Shown here one piece after another: positions 41,952 to 50,325 of a stretch of 64,000 nucleotides of DNA. The notes below the pieces were generated by a model. The model worked only from the letters and a program-made list of their open reading frames with translations. It ran no database searches and was not told the origin of the DNA. The stretch's first letter is position 1. Every line of letters begins with the position of its first letter. The stretch spans positions 1 to 64,000 of the forward strand of contig NZ_SBHO01000009.1 of NCBI RefSeq assembly GCF_006980705.1, in the 5' to 3' direction. This DNA comes from Tepidiphilus olei (GTDB lineage: Bacteria > Pseudomonadota > Gammaproteobacteria > Burkholderiales > Rhodocyclaceae). Made by a program: the position numbers and the translations under genes.

Positions 41952-44057
41952 CTACTGCGCGGCTGTACGGGGGCGTGCTCCGGTCCCTTGGGGCTCGCCC
42001 ATCCATTCGAGAGGTCTCGTTTCTCGAGCTTCGGGCGCCTTGCTTTGCACCCGTCCGTGACGGTTCGTCGAGGCGCCCGAGGTCGGTGTCGCTTGCCCGC
42101 TCGGTGTTTCAGCCAGTTCGTGCTCCTGCGTTCGCCACGCGAGCAGGCCGTTGCGGAAAGCGTGGCTCGCGTCTTCGTAGTAGGCGATGGCGCGGCGCAC
42201 GAGGGGGGCTTCCGGCGATGCCGGGCGTTCGTGCTCTGCGCGCTCGGTGGCATTCTCGCGCAGGCGGATCTTCTTGCGCGGGCTGAGGATCGCCAGATCC
42301 TTGCCGTCGAAAAGCCCCAGATGCTGGTAGTTGCCGATGAGGGCGCGCCCCGGGCGGGTTTCGTCGCGCAGCACGTCGCGCCCGTAGAAGGTGGAGACGT
42401 AGTCCAGGTGCAGTAGGCCGAGCAGGGTGGGCGCGAGGTCGATCTGGCTCGTCAGCGCCGAGACCTCGCGCGGGGTGATGAAACCCGGCGCGTAGATGAA
42501 GAGCGGAATGTGGTAGTTCGCCACCGGCAGGTCTTCATGGCCGGCGCTGCCGGCGGTGTGATCGGCGAGGAAGACGAAGATCGTATCCTTGAACCAGGGT
42601 TTGTCGCGCGCCTCGCGCAGGAACTTGCCGATGGCGTAGTCGGTGTATTTCACCGCCCCGTCGCGCCCCTTGCCCGAAGGGATGTCGATGCGCCCGTCGG
42701 GATAGGTATAGGGGCGATGGTTCGAGGTGGTCATGAGGTGCAGGAAGAAGGGTCTGCCGGCGGCATGGTCCTGGTCGGCCACTTTCATCGCCTGGGCGTA
42801 GAGATCCTCGTCGGCCATGCCCCAGGCGTTCTTGAAGTGGATCTCGGACTCGGGCACGCTGCTCTGGTCGACGATGCGGTAGCCGTTGCCGCTGAAGAAA
42901 GCGTTCATGTTGTCGAAGTAGCCGCGCCCGCCATAGACGAAGACGGCGTCGTAACCCTTGGCCACGAGCTGCTGTCCCAGGCTGGCGTAGCCGCTCTCGC
43001 GCCCGATGCGCTTGACGATGGAACGGCCCGGCGTGGGCGGCACCGACAGGGTGACCGCCTCCAGACCGCGGTCGGTGCGGGTGCCGGTGGCGTAGAAGTT
43101 GTTGAAATAGAGACTTTCGCGGCGCAGGGCGTCGAGGTTCGGGGTGAGCCCGCGCGGATCGCCGTTACTGCCGAGGAACTTGGCGCTGAGGCTCTCCACT
43201 GTCACGAGGATGATGTTGCGTCGCAGCTCCGGGCCGCCGTTGACGATGCGCCGGCGCGGGTCGAGGGGATCCTGGCTGAGGAAGGTCGCGTTGGGCTCGG
43301 CGAGCTCCTGGCGCAAGACCGGCCCCGTGTCGACTTCGGGCAGGGTGGCGTAGAAACGGCGATAGTCGATCTCGTTGTTGCGAAACGCTGCGAAGAATTG
43401 ATAGGGTCCGTTGCCGGAGAGCTCGCGCCGATAGGTGTTCTGCTCCTGCCCCATGGGGAAATCCTGGTCGACGAAGGCTGCATCGAGCACGGCGAGCGCA
43501 ATCAACCCGGCGAAGGCGGCAAGCCCCGGTTTGAGCGCAAGGGGCGGGGCATCCAGCGCACCGGCGATCACCCGGCGCAGGGCGAAGGTCAGCGCGAGCG
43601 CGAGCACGGCAAGCCCCGTGATCAACGCCCCCACGGGGTAGGATTCGCGGATGTTGTCGATCACCTCCGTGGTGTAGATGAGGTAATCCACGGCGATGAA
43701 GTTGAACCGTGCGCCGAACTCGTCCCAGAAGAAGTATTCGGCAGTGGCCACGAAGAGCATGGCGAAGAGGCTCAGGGCCGTGAGCGCGTAGAGAAAGGCG
43801 CGGTGCGCCCGCGTGCGCCACAGCCGGTTGGGACACAGTACGAAGAGGTAGAAGGCGAGCGGCAAGGCCGCGTAGATGAGGAAAGCGAAGTCGTAAGCCA
43901 GGCCGACGCCGTAGAGGCGCACGACGTCGAGCGGCGTATGCACCGCCTCGTTCGGGTGTACCAGGAGCAAGCCCGTGCGGGTGAGGAAAAAGACGAGCAG
44001 CCAGGCGAGGAGGATCAGCGAAAGGAATCGGGCTTGAGCGTGACGGAGCAGCGGCAT
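41952..44057 (-). CDS. LTA synthase family sulfatase / phosphoglycerol transferase
   Basis: The 701-residue product has five N-terminal membrane helices (about residues 10-185) and a periplasmic sulfatase-type domain. Conserved pieces are ILVTVESLSAKFLG with the first metal ligand, GTRTDRGLEAVTLS with the probable catalytic threonine, and FLADHTAGSAGHEDLP with later ligands. Such enzymes move phosphoglycerol or phosphoethanolamine onto surface glycans. The last 45 or so residues are an unrelated low-complexity tail encoded by a diverged repeat. Substrate unknown. Confidence 0.88.
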   Translation of the reverse strand: MPLLRHAQARFLSLILLAWLLVFFLTRTGLLLVHPNEAVHTPLDVVRLYGVGLAYDFAFLIYAALPLAFYLFVLCPNRLWRTRAHRAFLYALTALSLFAMLFVATAEYFFWDEFGARFNFIAVDYLIYTTEVIDNIRESYPVGALITGLAVLALALTFALRRVIAGALDAPPLALKPGLAAFAGLIALAVLDAAFVDQDFPMGQEQNTYRRELSGNGPYQFFAAFRNNEIDYRRFYATLPEVDTGPVLRQELAEPNATFLSQDPLDPRRRIVNGGPELRRNIILVTVESLSAKFLGSNGDPRGLTPNLDALRRESLYFNNFYATGTRTDRGLEAVTLSVPPTPGRSIVKRIGRESGYASLGQQLVAKGYDAVFVYGGRGYFDNMNAFFSGNGYRIVDQSSVPESEIHFKNAWGMADEDLYAQAMKVADQDHAAGRPFFLHLMTTSNHRPYTYPDGRIDIPSGKGRDGAVKYTDYAIGKFLREARDKPWFKDTIFVFLADHTAGSAGHEDLPVANYHIPLFIYAPGFITPREVSALTSQIDLAPTLLGLLHLDYVSTFYGRDVLRDETRPGRALIGNYQHLGLFDGKDLAILSPRKKIRLRENATERAEHERPASPEAPLVRRAIAYYEDASHAFRNGLLAWRTQEHELAETPSGQATPTSGASTNRHGRVQSKAPEARETRPLEWMGEPQGTGARPRTAAQ
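41961..42080. repeat. diverged direct repeat, copy B (3' end of the sulfatase gene)
   Basis: This 120-bp copy has the same orientation as copy A, 72 bases from its end. On the minus strand it is read as the last 40 or so residues of the sulfatase (from about SGASTNRHGRVQSKAPEA on); copy A read in the same frame gives the similar [18 protein letters not shown]. The repeat therefore appears to have been captured as a protein tail. Confidence 0.6.
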
Positions 44058-44438
44058 GATGCAACGGAACCGGATGAGGGCGAAGTTCCCAAGTGTAGGA
44101 ATTCGGCCGTCACCGTGGTGTCACGCGCAGGTGACGAAAACGTGAACGAGGCAGGAGCAAGTGAGCAAGCATAAGCGTGATTATCTAACCGCCTTGAAGC
44201 GGCGGGGGTGTCAGAATTTCTGTGTGTGAGGCTGGAGGAGACTTTTCCACGGTGACGGCTGCCGAAGGTTCTTCGAGGTCATAGACCGACGGCGCGATGG
44301 GGCAGTCGAAGGCTATTTTTATCCTCATGCCGCTGCAAAGCGTTCGGCGTGGAGGATGGAGGACGGGTTCGTCGCCTCCTTCCTAAGGGTCGTCAAGCGC
44401 TGCTGGGTGTGGCCAAGGCTGGAGGTACAGCGCTTGAC
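44058..44438. other. 381-bp non-coding stretch between the sulfatase gene and fur
   Basis: No convincing gene is seen. At 44204-44230 the sequence GTGTCAGAATTTCTGTGTGT resembles the ends of IS256-family elements, but I see no partner end and no transposase. CCGC/GCGG at about 44191-44205 could form a small stem. GTCAAGCGCTG (44392-44402) and CAGCGCTTGAC (44428-44438) form a perfect 11-base inverted repeat directly after the fur stop, possibly a terminator with a long loop. Confidence 0.45.
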
Positions 44439-44873
44439 TCAATCGTTGCGATCACGATGTGGGCAATGCGCCCGGCGACAATGGGCATAGAGATACATCG
44501 CGTGGTCGGTGACCTCGAATCCGCGTTCTTGGGCGATTTCACGCTGCCGTGATTCGATCGTCGCGTCGAAAAACTCCTCGATATGCCCACAGTCGAGGCA
44601 TACGAGATGATCGTGGTGCTCGCCGGCGGCCAATTCGAAAATCGCCTTGCCCGATTCGAAGTGATGCCGTTCCAGTACGCCGGCTTGCTCGAACTGCGTC
44701 AGCACCCGATAGACCGTCGCCAGGCCGATCTCGACGCCGGCGGCGTTGAGCAGGCGATAGACGTCCTCGGCGGTGAGGTGGCGATGCTCGCCGCTTTGGA
44801 AGAGCTCCAGGATCTTGAGCCGCGGGTAGGTGGCCTTGAGGCCCATGTTTCGCAGGTTCTTCGTGTTGTCCAT
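44439..44873 (-). CDS. fur: ferric uptake regulator
   Basis: Fur represses iron uptake genes when bound to Fe2+. The ATG at 44873 gives 144 residues beginning [20 protein letters not shown]. The winged helix spans about residues 1-80. The zinc site cysteines Cys92-Cys95 (CLDC) and Cys132-Cys137 are present, and the HHDHLVC histidines supply metal ligands. It is divergent from bamE, a conserved pairing in betaproteobacteria. A TATGAT -10-like box at 44925 may serve bamE. Confidence 0.95.
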   Translation of the reverse strand: MDNTKNLRNMGLKATYPRLKILELFQSGEHRHLTAEDVYRLLNAAGVEIGLATVYRVLTQFEQAGVLERHHFESGKAIFELAAGEHHDHLVCLDCGHIEEFFDATIESRQREIAQERGFEVTDHAMYLYAHCRRAHCPHRDRND

Positions 44874-44959
44874 CGGCAGGGGTTCCTCGGTTCGATGTGT
44901 GCGATTCGGCAGCACGACATGCGCTATGATATAGTTTTTCGCCGTTCGGCAGAACCTTA

Positions 44960-45484
44960 ATGAGACTCATGTTCCCTCGAATCCTTTTGCCGACCGTCGC
45001 AGCGGCGCTCTTCTTGAGCGCGTGCTCGATGGACCGGGTGGTCGGATTGGCTTCGCCCTACCGCGCCGACGTGCGTCAGGGCAATTTCCAGGATCCGGAA
45101 GCCGTCGCCCGGCTGGAGAAAGGGATGACCCGTGACCAGGTCCGCTTTCTCCTGGGAACGCCGCTGCTCGTCGACCCGTTCCGCAACGATCGCTGGGACT
45201 ACGTCTACTACGTGAAAAAGGGTGACGGCACCGTCCAGCAACGGCGCCTTACCGTGTTCTTCGAGAACGACGTGCTCGTGCGCGTGGCGGGCGACGTCAT
45301 GCCGGCCGAAGGGGATGCACCGGTGACGAGCTCCGCGCCGCGAGTGGTCGAGATTCCCGGCAAGCCAACCAAAGGTGAGAAGAAAAACGGCAAGGACGAG
45401 AAGAGGGTCGAGAATGCGGGGGAAACCGCTGCCGTGGGTGAGGCGAAGGATTCGGAGCAAACGAAACAGGGGGTGGAGCAATGA
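44960..45484 (+). CDS. bamE: outer membrane assembly lipoprotein BamE
   Basis: BamE (SmpA/OmlA) is a lipoprotein of the BAM complex that inserts outer membrane proteins. The 174-residue product has a lipoprotein signal with Cys22 as the lipidated residue (LFLSAC). The core domain contains [19 protein letters not shown]. The C-terminal tail after about residue 115 is lysine/glutamate-rich and longer than in E. coli (113 residues in all). It overlaps dapB by ATGA at 45481-45484. Confidence 0.92.
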   Translation: MRLMFPRILLPTVAAALFLSACSMDRVVGLASPYRADVRQGNFQDPEAVARLEKGMTRDQVRFLLGTPLLVDPFRNDRWDYVYYVKKGDGTVQQRRLTVFFENDVLVRVAGDVMPAEGDAPVTSSAPRVVEIPGKPTKGEKKNGKDEKRVENAGETAAVGEAKDSEQTKQGVEQ

Positions 45485-46287
45485 AACCGGTTCGGATAGC
45501 GATTGCCGGCGTAGGCGGCCGGATGGGGCGGATGCTGGTCGAGGCGGCGCTCGAGGATCCTGGCATCGAACTTGCAGCGGCCTTCGTGCGCCCCGGCAGC
45601 GAATGGATCGGCCGCGACGCGGGTGATCCAGCTGGACGAAACACCGGTGTGCTCATCGGCGAGGATCCCCAGGCGGCAATTGCCGCAGCGGATTGTGTCA
45701 TCGACTTCACGCGACCGGGGGTCACCGTCGGGCTTATCCGAGTGGCTCAGCGCCTGGGCAAGAGCATGGTGATCGGTACCACCGGGTTCGATGCCGAGCA
45801 GCGCGCCATCATCGAGCAAGCGGCCAAGGAGATTCCCATCGTCCTCGCGCCCAACATGGCCATCGGGGTCAACGTCGTCTTTCGGCTCCTCGAAGGGGCT
45901 GCTGCCTTGCTCGGCGAGGGGTACGACGTGGAGGTGATCGAGGCGCATCACCGCAACAAAGTGGATGCGCCTTCGGGCACCGCGCTTGAAATGGGGCGCA
46001 CCGTCGCCCGCGTGTTGGGCCTCGACCTCGATCGTGAAGCGGTCTACGGCCGTCAGGGAGAGGTGGGAGTGCGCCCGTCGCGGCAGATCGGCTTTTCCTC
46101 CATCCGGGGCGGGGACATCGTGGGGGATCACACCGTGCTCTTTGCCGGCATGGGCGAGCGCATCGAGATCACCCATCGCGCGCAGAGCCGCATGCCCTAT
46201 GCTGTGGGGGCCATGCGTGCGGCGCGCTTCCTGCAGGGGCGTGCGCCTGGTCTCTACGACATGCGCGACGTGCTCGGACTGCGCTGA
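45481..46287 (+). CDS. dapB: 4-hydroxy-tetrahydrodipicolinate reductase
   Basis: DapB makes tetrahydrodipicolinate in the lysine and diaminopimelate pathway, using NAD(P)H. The 268-residue product has the Rossmann GVGGRMGRMLVEA at residues 10-22, GTTGFD, and the active-site motif EAHHRNKVDAPSGTAL with its catalytic His and Lys near residues 157-161. It is translationally coupled to bamE. Decayed insertion elements begin about 20 bases after its stop. Confidence 0.95.
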   Translation: MKPVRIAIAGVGGRMGRMLVEAALEDPGIELAAAFVRPGSEWIGRDAGDPAGRNTGVLIGEDPQAAIAAADCVIDFTRPGVTVGLIRVAQRLGKSMVIGTTGFDAEQRAIIEQAAKEIPIVLAPNMAIGVNVVFRLLEGAAALLGEGYDVEVIEAHHRNKVDAPSGTALEMGRTVARVLGLDLDREAVYGRQGEVGVRPSRQIGFSSIRGGDIVGDHTVLFAGMGERIEITHRAQSRMPYAVGAMRAARFLQGRAPGLYDMRDVLGLR

Positions 46288-46343
46288 AGCAGCGCGGCGC
46301 GACTGTCGACTGTCAAGGGGAAATAGAAAGGTCCGATAGTTAC

Positions 46344-46355
46344 GGAGACGCTGAA
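46344..46355. repeat. terminal inverted repeat of the IS5-like remnant
   Basis: GGAGACGCTGAA is identical to the left terminal repeat of the MITE at 54455-54466. It lies downstream, on the minus strand, of the transposase fragment at 46461-46640, where an IS right end is expected. No matching opposite end was found within this remnant. Confidence 0.65.
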
Positions 46356-46460
46356 CGAGTAAGCAAGTAAGCCCGCGAGCTTTTCTCGTCGAGGAGTATC
46401 CCGTTTCTGGAACAGAATGGGCGAACATCGCCGAGATGGTGGAGTTTGTCGCACTTTGGG

Positions 46461-46640
46461 GCGCTTTGCTTGCATGACATCGCTCACGTTGGCAGCCGTG
46501 TCGAGTACCTTGTGCACAAGGCCGGAGGCCTCTTCCGCGCCGATGTGCGCCTTCATGCCGAAGTACCATCGAGTGCCCTTCTTCGTGTGGTGTATCTTGG
46601 GGTCGTGTTTGCCCGAGCCGCTCTTGGTCGACGACGCGGC
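46461..46640 (-). pseudogene. IS5-family transposase fragment
   Basis: On the minus strand the peptide SSTKSGSGKHDPKIHHTKKG, then TRWYFGMKAHIGAEEASGLV and HKVLDTAANVSDVMQA, matches the central part of IS5-family DDE transposases. The frame is broken near 46640 (GDATIS lies in another frame), and the sequence after DVMQA is unrelated, so both the N-terminal and the C-terminal catalytic parts are lost. It is a non-functional relic. Confidence 0.75.
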
Positions 46641-46811
46641 TGATCGTGGCGTCCCCGATCATGCCCTGGCGCAACATCTCCAGGCGCTCGAGCGCTTTGC
46701 TACTCATCTCGATCTGCTCCATCAGAACCTCCGCATCGACCCGATGCGGACATTTTCATCTTGCCCAGAGCGGACATTACTATTTTGCTCTTACACATCG
46801 CTACAGGGCCC

Positions 46812-46839
46812 TTGACAGGCGTGTTTCCGAAGCTATAAT
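46812..46839 (+). promoter_or_regulatory. promoter of tRNA-Val and, by read-through, thrS
   Basis: TTGACA (46812-46817) and TATAAT (46834-46839) are perfect hexamers with a 16-base spacer. The start near 46846 is 5 bases before the tRNA. The -35 lies inside the outer inverted repeat of the insertion remnant, so that element may have supplied or replaced it. I see no other promoter before thrS. Confidence 0.85.
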
Positions 46840-46850
46840 CCGCTTTCTAC

Positions 46851-46927
46851 AGGCGCGTAGCTCAGTTGGTTAGAGCACCACCTTGACATGGTGGGGGTCG
46901 TTGGTTCGAGTCCAATCGCGCCTACCA
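46851..46927 (+). tRNA. tRNA-Val (anticodon GAC)
   Basis: The 77-nt sequence folds perfectly: acceptor AGGCGCG/CGCGCCT, D arm GCTC/GAGC, anticodon arm CCACC-TTGACAT-GGTGG with GAC in positions 34-36, TpsiC arm GTTGG/CCAAT, discriminator A. CCA is encoded (46925-46927). A promoter lies just upstream and a thrS leader follows without a gap for another promoter. Confidence 0.97.
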
Positions 46928-46945
46928 GATATCCAGGAGCTTCTC

Positions 46946-46975
46946 ATGAGTCGAACTACCCTGCGCTCTTCCTGA
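46946..46975 (+). CDS. thrS leader peptide with tandem Thr codons
   Basis: The ORF reads MSRTTLRSS and stops at TGA 46973-46975. The two threonine codons ACT ACC (46955-46960) are adjacent. AGGAG (46935-46939) lies six bases before the ATG, an ideal ribosome binding site. The following gene is threonyl-tRNA synthetase, the enzyme whose product these codons would sense. It is too short for homology support; the call rests on position and codon content. Confidence 0.6.
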   Translation: MSRTTLRSS

Positions 46976-47012
46976 CCGCTTCACCGGGGAAGAAGCTCCT
47001 ATACAGAAATGG

Positions 47013-47041
47013 AAATGCGGCCCGGTGGCCGCATTTTTTTT
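47013..47041 (+). terminator. terminator in the thrS leader
   Basis: A perfect ten-pair stem (AAATGCGGCC with GGCCGCATTT) with loop CGGT is followed by T residues to 47041. It stands between the only visible promoter (46812) and thrS, 17 bases before the thrS start, so it must be read through for thrS expression. Confidence 0.92.
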
Positions 47042-47057
47042 GCCTGCGAGACCTGAC

Positions 47058-48992
47058 ATGATTCGAATTGCTCTGCCCGATGGCTCCGTCAAAGAATTCC
47101 CTTCGCCGGTAACGGTACGCGAAGTGGCCGAATCGATCGGCCCGGGCCTGGCCAAGGCCGCCCTTGCCGGCAAGGTCGACGGGCGCCTGGTCGATCTGTC
47201 GCACCGTATCGAACGGGATGCCCGTGTCGAGATCATCACCGATCGCAGTCCCGAAGGTTTGGAGATCCTGCGCCACTCGACGGCACATTTGCTCGCGCAT
47301 GCCGTCAAGGAGCTCTTCCCCGAGGCTCAGGTGACGATCGGGCCGGTGATCGAAAATGGCTTCTATTATGATTTTGCCTACGATCGCCCCTTCACCCCCG
47401 AAGATCTGCAGCGCATCGAAGCGCGCATGCGCGAGCTCGCGGCGCAGGCCATCCCCGTCGTGCGCGAGGAGTGGTCGCGGGACGAGGCGATCGAATTCTT
47501 CAAATCCCTCGGGGAGCACTACAAGGCCGAGATCATCGCCTCCATCCCCGCAGGGGAGACCATCTCCCTCTACCGGCAAGGTGACTTCATCGACCTGTGT
47601 CGCGGTCCGCACGTCCCCTCCACCGACAAACTCCGGGCTTTCAAGCTCACCAAGGTCGCTGGCGCTTATTGGCGGGGCGATGCGCGCAACGAACAGCTGC
47701 AGCGCATCTACGGCACTGCCTGGCCCGACGAAAAATCACTCCAAGCCTATCTGACCATGCTCGAGGAGGCCGAGAAACGCGATCATCGCCGGCTCGGTCA
47801 GCAGCTCGATCTCTTCCATTTCGAAGAGGCCGCCCCGGGTGCCGTCTTCTGGCATCCCAAGGGGTGGCGCATCTTCCAAACCCTCATCCAGTACATGCGC
47901 GCGCGTCAGGAGGCGGCCGGCTACGTCGAGGTGAACACCCCGGACGTCATGGACCGCTCGCTGTGGGAGCTCTCCGGGCATTGGCAGAACTATCGCGACC
48001 ACATGTTCACCACCCAGACCGAGGATGGTCGCGTCTTTGCCTTGAAGCCCATGAACTGTCCCGGGGCGGTGACCATGTTCAAACATGGGCTGCACAGCTA
48101 CCGCGATCTGCCCTTGCGCATGGCCGAGTTCGGCAAAGTGCATCGCTACGAACCCTCCGGTGCCCTGCACGGGCTGCTGCGGGTGCGCCACTTCACGCAA
48201 GACGATGCGCACATCTTCTGCACCCCCGAGCAGATGGAAGAAGAGTGCCGCACCGTCGTGCGCCTCATCATGGACATCTACAAGGACTTCGGCTTCGAGC
48301 AGGTGCGGGTCAAGCTCTCCACCCGTCCCGAGCACCGCATCGGCAGCGACGAGATCTGGGATCGGCTCGAAGGGGCGCTCGCGCAGGCGCTCGAATCCAT
48401 GGGCATGAGCTATGAACTCTTCCCCGGTGAGGGCGCTTTCTACGGGCCCAAGCTCGAATTCGTGCTGCGCGATGCCATCGGTCGCGACTGGCAGTGCGGC
48501 ACCTTGCAAGTCGACATGAACCTGCCCGAGCGTTTCGATCTCAGCTACGTGGCCGAGGACAATACCCGTAAACGACCCGTGATGCTGCATCGGGCGCTCT
48601 TCGGCTCGCTCGAGCGCTTCACGGGCATCCTCATCGAGCACTACGCCGGAGCGCTGCCCGCCTGGCTCGCCCCAGTGCAGGCCGTAGTGCTGAGTATCGC
48701 CGAGCGTCACGCCGACTATGCGCGACAAGTGGCCGAGGCTCTGCGCCGTCAGGGCTTTCGCGTCGAGACCGATTTGCGCAACGAAAAGATAAACTATAAA
48801 ATCCGCGAGCACAGTGTGCACAAGATCCCTTACCTGCTCGTCGTCGGCGATCAGGAGCGGGAATCGGGTGGGGTGGCAGTCCGCGCCCGCGGTGGCATCA
48901 ATCTCGGTGCGATGCCATTGGATGATTTCGTCGCGCGCCTGCGCGAGGAGATCGAGCGCAAATTGCCGGCCCCCGCGTCCAGCCAGACATAG
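47058..48992 (+). CDS. thrS: threonyl-tRNA synthetase
   Basis: ThrS is a class II synthetase that charges tRNA-Thr and edits mischarged serine. The ATG at 47058 gives 644 residues beginning [20 protein letters not shown], the TGS domain. The editing domain has [16 protein letters not shown] near residue 75. Catalytic motifs and the zinc cysteine are in [11 protein letters not shown], followed by [14 protein letters not shown]. It begins the operon thrS-infC-rpmI-rplT-pheS-pheT-ihfA-merR. Expression is probably set by the attenuator before it. Confidence 0.97.
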   Translation: MIRIALPDGSVKEFPSPVTVREVAESIGPGLAKAALAGKVDGRLVDLSHRIERDARVEIITDRSPEGLEILRHSTAHLLAHAVKELFPEAQVTIGPVIENGFYYDFAYDRPFTPEDLQRIEARMRELAAQAIPVVREEWSRDEAIEFFKSLGEHYKAEIIASIPAGETISLYRQGDFIDLCRGPHVPSTDKLRAFKLTKVAGAYWRGDARNEQLQRIYGTAWPDEKSLQAYLTMLEEAEKRDHRRLGQQLDLFHFEEAAPGAVFWHPKGWRIFQTLIQYMRARQEAAGYVEVNTPDVMDRSLWELSGHWQNYRDHMFTTQTEDGRVFALKPMNCPGAVTMFKHGLHSYRDLPLRMAEFGKVHRYEPSGALHGLLRVRHFTQDDAHIFCTPEQMEEECRTVVRLIMDIYKDFGFEQVRVKLSTRPEHRIGSDEIWDRLEGALAQALESMGMSYELFPGEGAFYGPKLEFVLRDAIGRDWQCGTLQVDMNLPERFDLSYVAEDNTRKRPVMLHRALFGSLERFTGILIEHYAGALPAWLAPVQAVVLSIAERHADYARQVAEALRRQGFRVETDLRNEKINYKIREHSVHKIPYLLVVGDQERESGGVAVRARGGINLGAMPLDDFVARLREEIERKLPAPASSQT

Positions 48993-49004
48993 GAGAGCAA
49001 GACC

Positions 49005-49526
49005 ATCGCACAGGAAAAGAAAGTGCGCGTCAATGAGGAAATCGACGCGCCGCAAGTTCGATTGATCGGAGAGGACGGAGAGCAGTTGGGTATCGTGTCG
49101 CTTGCCAAAGCGCTGGCGGTGGCCGAGGAAGCGGGGCTCGATCTCGTCGAGATCGCCCCCATGGCCAATCCGCCCGTGTGCAAGGTGATGGACTACGGCA
49201 AGTACCGTTACCAGGAACAGAAAAAAGCGCACGAAGCCCGGCTCAAGCAGAAACAGATCCAGGTCAAGGAAATCAAGCTGCGACCGGGAACCGACGAGAA
49301 CGACTACCAGATCAAGCTGCGCAATTTGCGCCGTTTTCTCGAAGAAGGGGACAAGGCCAAAGTGACCTTGCGCTTCCGTGGCCGGGAGCTGTCGCACCAG
49401 GAACTGGGCATGCGCCAGCTCGAGCGCGTTCGCGAAGATCTGGCCGACGTCGGCGTCGTCGAGCAGATGCCCCGGCTCGAGGGGCGGCAGATGGTGATGA
49501 TCATCGCACCGAAGAAAAGCAAATAG
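49005..49526 (+). CDS. infC: translation initiation factor IF-3, AUC start
   Basis: IF-3 prevents subunit joining and proofreads the start codon. The family's N-terminus (here [20 protein letters not shown], with the first residue being Met in the protein) places the start at the rare codon ATC at 49005, 9 bases after AGGAG (48991-48995). A GTG at 49023 would cut the conserved segment and lacks a binding site. Rare AUU/AUC starts are the basis of IF-3 autoregulation. The product has 173 residues, ending [13 protein letters not shown]. It overlaps no gene; thrS stops 12 bases before. Confidence 0.92.
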   Translation: MAQEKKVRVNEEIDAPQVRLIGEDGEQLGIVSLAKALAVAEEAGLDLVEIAPMANPPVCKVMDYGKYRYQEQKKAHEARLKQKQIQVKEIKLRPGTDENDYQIKLRNLRRFLEEGDKAKVTLRFRGRELSHQELGMRQLERVREDLADVGVVEQMPRLEGRQMVMIIAPKKSK

Positions 49527-49688
49527 ATGATGGTCTTGCGCGGCGATTCGCGGTAAAATAGAAACTTTCTCGCCGCTGCGGCGGGGAAAAGCGCCGCGGC
49601 GGTTCGGCCGCGGTACGCGACAAGTGAAGTCGGGCCCACAAATGCCTCCGCCGGGGGCTGCCTGGCGTCATGTCATAGGAGAGCCTTC
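49527..49688 (+). other. structured leader between infC and rpmI
   Basis: This 162-bp stretch has no gene. TCGCCGC/GGCGGGG at about 49571-49588 and CCGCGGC/GCCGCGG at about 49594-49613 can form adjacent hairpins, and a TAAAAT box (49554-49559) lies before them. By analogy with other rpmI-rplT operons it may be an L20-responsive or promoter-bearing leader, but this is inference. Confidence 0.4.
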
Positions 49689-49886
49689 ATGCCCAAGATG
49701 AAAACCAAGAGCGGGGCCGCCAAGCGTTTCAAAGTGCGCTCGAGCGGCAGCATCAAGCGTTCCCAGGCGTTCAAACGCCACATCCTGACGAAGAAAAGCC
49801 CCAAGCGCAAGCGTCAGCTGCGCGGCATGGTCGAGGTGCATCCGAGCGACCTACCTCTCGTCAAGAAGATGATGCCTTACGCCTGA
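49689..49886 (+). CDS. rpmI: 50S ribosomal protein L35
   Basis: L35 is a small basic 50S protein. The 65-residue product begins [20 protein letters not shown] and ends [12 protein letters not shown], typical of the family. AGGAGAG precedes the ATG. It is followed 12 bases later by rplT, its constant partner. Confidence 0.97.
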   Translation: MPKMKTKSGAAKRFKVRSSGSIKRSQAFKRHILTKKSPKRKRQLRGMVEVHPSDLPLVKKMMPYA

Positions 49887-49898
49887 TAGGAGAACGAT

Positions 49899-50258
49899 AT
49901 GCCTCGCGTCAAACGTGGTGTCACCGCCCGTGCTCGCCACAAGAAAGTCCTAGCGCTCGCCAAAGGTTATCGCGGCCGCCGCAAGAACGTCTACCGCATC
50001 GCCAAAGAGGCGGTGATGAAGGCCGGCCAATATGCCTATCGCGACCGGCGCCAGCGCAAGCGTCAGTTCCGCGCCCTGTGGATCGCCCGCATCAACGCCG
50101 CCGCGCGCGAATGCGGCCTCACCTACAGCGCTTTCATGAACGGGCTCAAGAAAGCCAGCGTCGAGGTCGACCGCAAGGTGCTCGCCGACCTGGCCGTGTT
50201 CGACAAACCGGCCTTTGCCGCCCTGGTCGAACGGGCGCGCGCCCAGCTCTCCGCCTGA
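49899..50258 (+). CDS. rplT: 50S ribosomal protein L20
   Basis: L20 is an early-assembly 50S protein and, in other bacteria, represses rpmI-rplT translation. The 119-residue product begins [20 protein letters not shown] and carries the conserved [20 protein letters not shown] helix. Two Phe codons occur near the end (VFDKPAF), about 65 bases before the following terminator hairpin. Confidence 0.97.
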   Translation: MPRVKRGVTARARHKKVLALAKGYRGRRKNVYRIAKEAVMKAGQYAYRDRRQRKRQFRALWIARINAAARECGLTYSAFMNGLKKASVEVDRKVLADLAVFDKPAFAALVERARAQLSA

Positions 50259-50276
50259 GCCCACGAAGACGGCAGC

Positions 50277-50303
50277 AAAAAGGAGGCGCTTGCCTCCTTT
50301 TTT
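50277..50303 (+). terminator. terminator hairpin between rplT and pheS
   Basis: AAAAAGGAGGC (50277-50287) pairs with GCCTCCTTTTT (50292-50302) around GCTT. It stands 18 bases after rplT and 23 bases before pheS. A pheST attenuator is known in enterobacteria, but no Phe-rich leader ORF is seen here. It may simply lower pheST expression relative to rplT. Confidence 0.85.
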
Positions 50304-50325
50304 ACTTTTGCAGCAGGAGCAAGCG

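Larger units (their letters stand above)
46310..46818. mobile_element. nested remnants of insertion sequences
   Basis: A perfect 10-base inverted repeat, CTGTCAAGGG (46310-46319) and CCCTTGACAG (46809-46818), brackets the region. Next to each end lie IS-end-like motifs: GGGGAAATAGAAAGGTCC on the left, and two GGACATT copies plus TTTTGCTCTTACA on the right. The right side encodes, on the minus strand, MEQIEMSSKALERLEMLRQG (46722-46663), which resembles the N-terminus of an ISNCY-type transposase. Inside is a piece of an IS5-family element with an end at 46344-46355. No complete transposase remains. Family names are by resemblance only. Confidence 0.6.
46928..47057 (+). promoter_or_regulatory. 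probable transcription attenuator of thrS
   Basis: Four elements are visible. (1) A ribosome binding site and 9-codon leader ORF. (2) AGGAGCTTCT (46935-46944), covering that binding site, pairs with AGAAGCTCCT (46991-47000). (3) CACCGGG (46982-46988) can pair with CCCGGTG (47021-47027). (4) A terminator, AAATGCGGCC (47013-47022) with GGCCGCATTT (47027-47036) plus T run, overlaps the second arm of (3). A ribosome stalled at the Thr codons would leave (3) free, blocking the terminator; one reaching the stop would cover its first arm. The logic is inferred from the sequence. Confidence 0.65.

Noticed and set aside
44107..44124. Possible Pho box (CCGTCAC-CGTG-GTGTCAC) upstream of the sulfatase gene
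   Set aside because: The 11-base spacing fits, but the orientation is opposite to the gene and both units deviate from CTGTCAT. Not enough to claim PhoB control.
42510..44174. 554-codon plus-strand frame opposite the sulfatase gene
   Set aside because: The minus-strand sulfatase has clear membrane segments and metal motifs; the opposite frame has no recognisable domain.
44204..44230. IS256-like terminal sequence in the fur-sulfatase gap
   Set aside because: Only one end-like motif is seen, without a partner end, target duplication or transposase fragment. Mentioned only in the gap entry.
46417..46815. 132-codon plus-strand frame in the IS remnant
   Set aside because: It is antisense to the recognisable transposase pieces and has no family resemblance.
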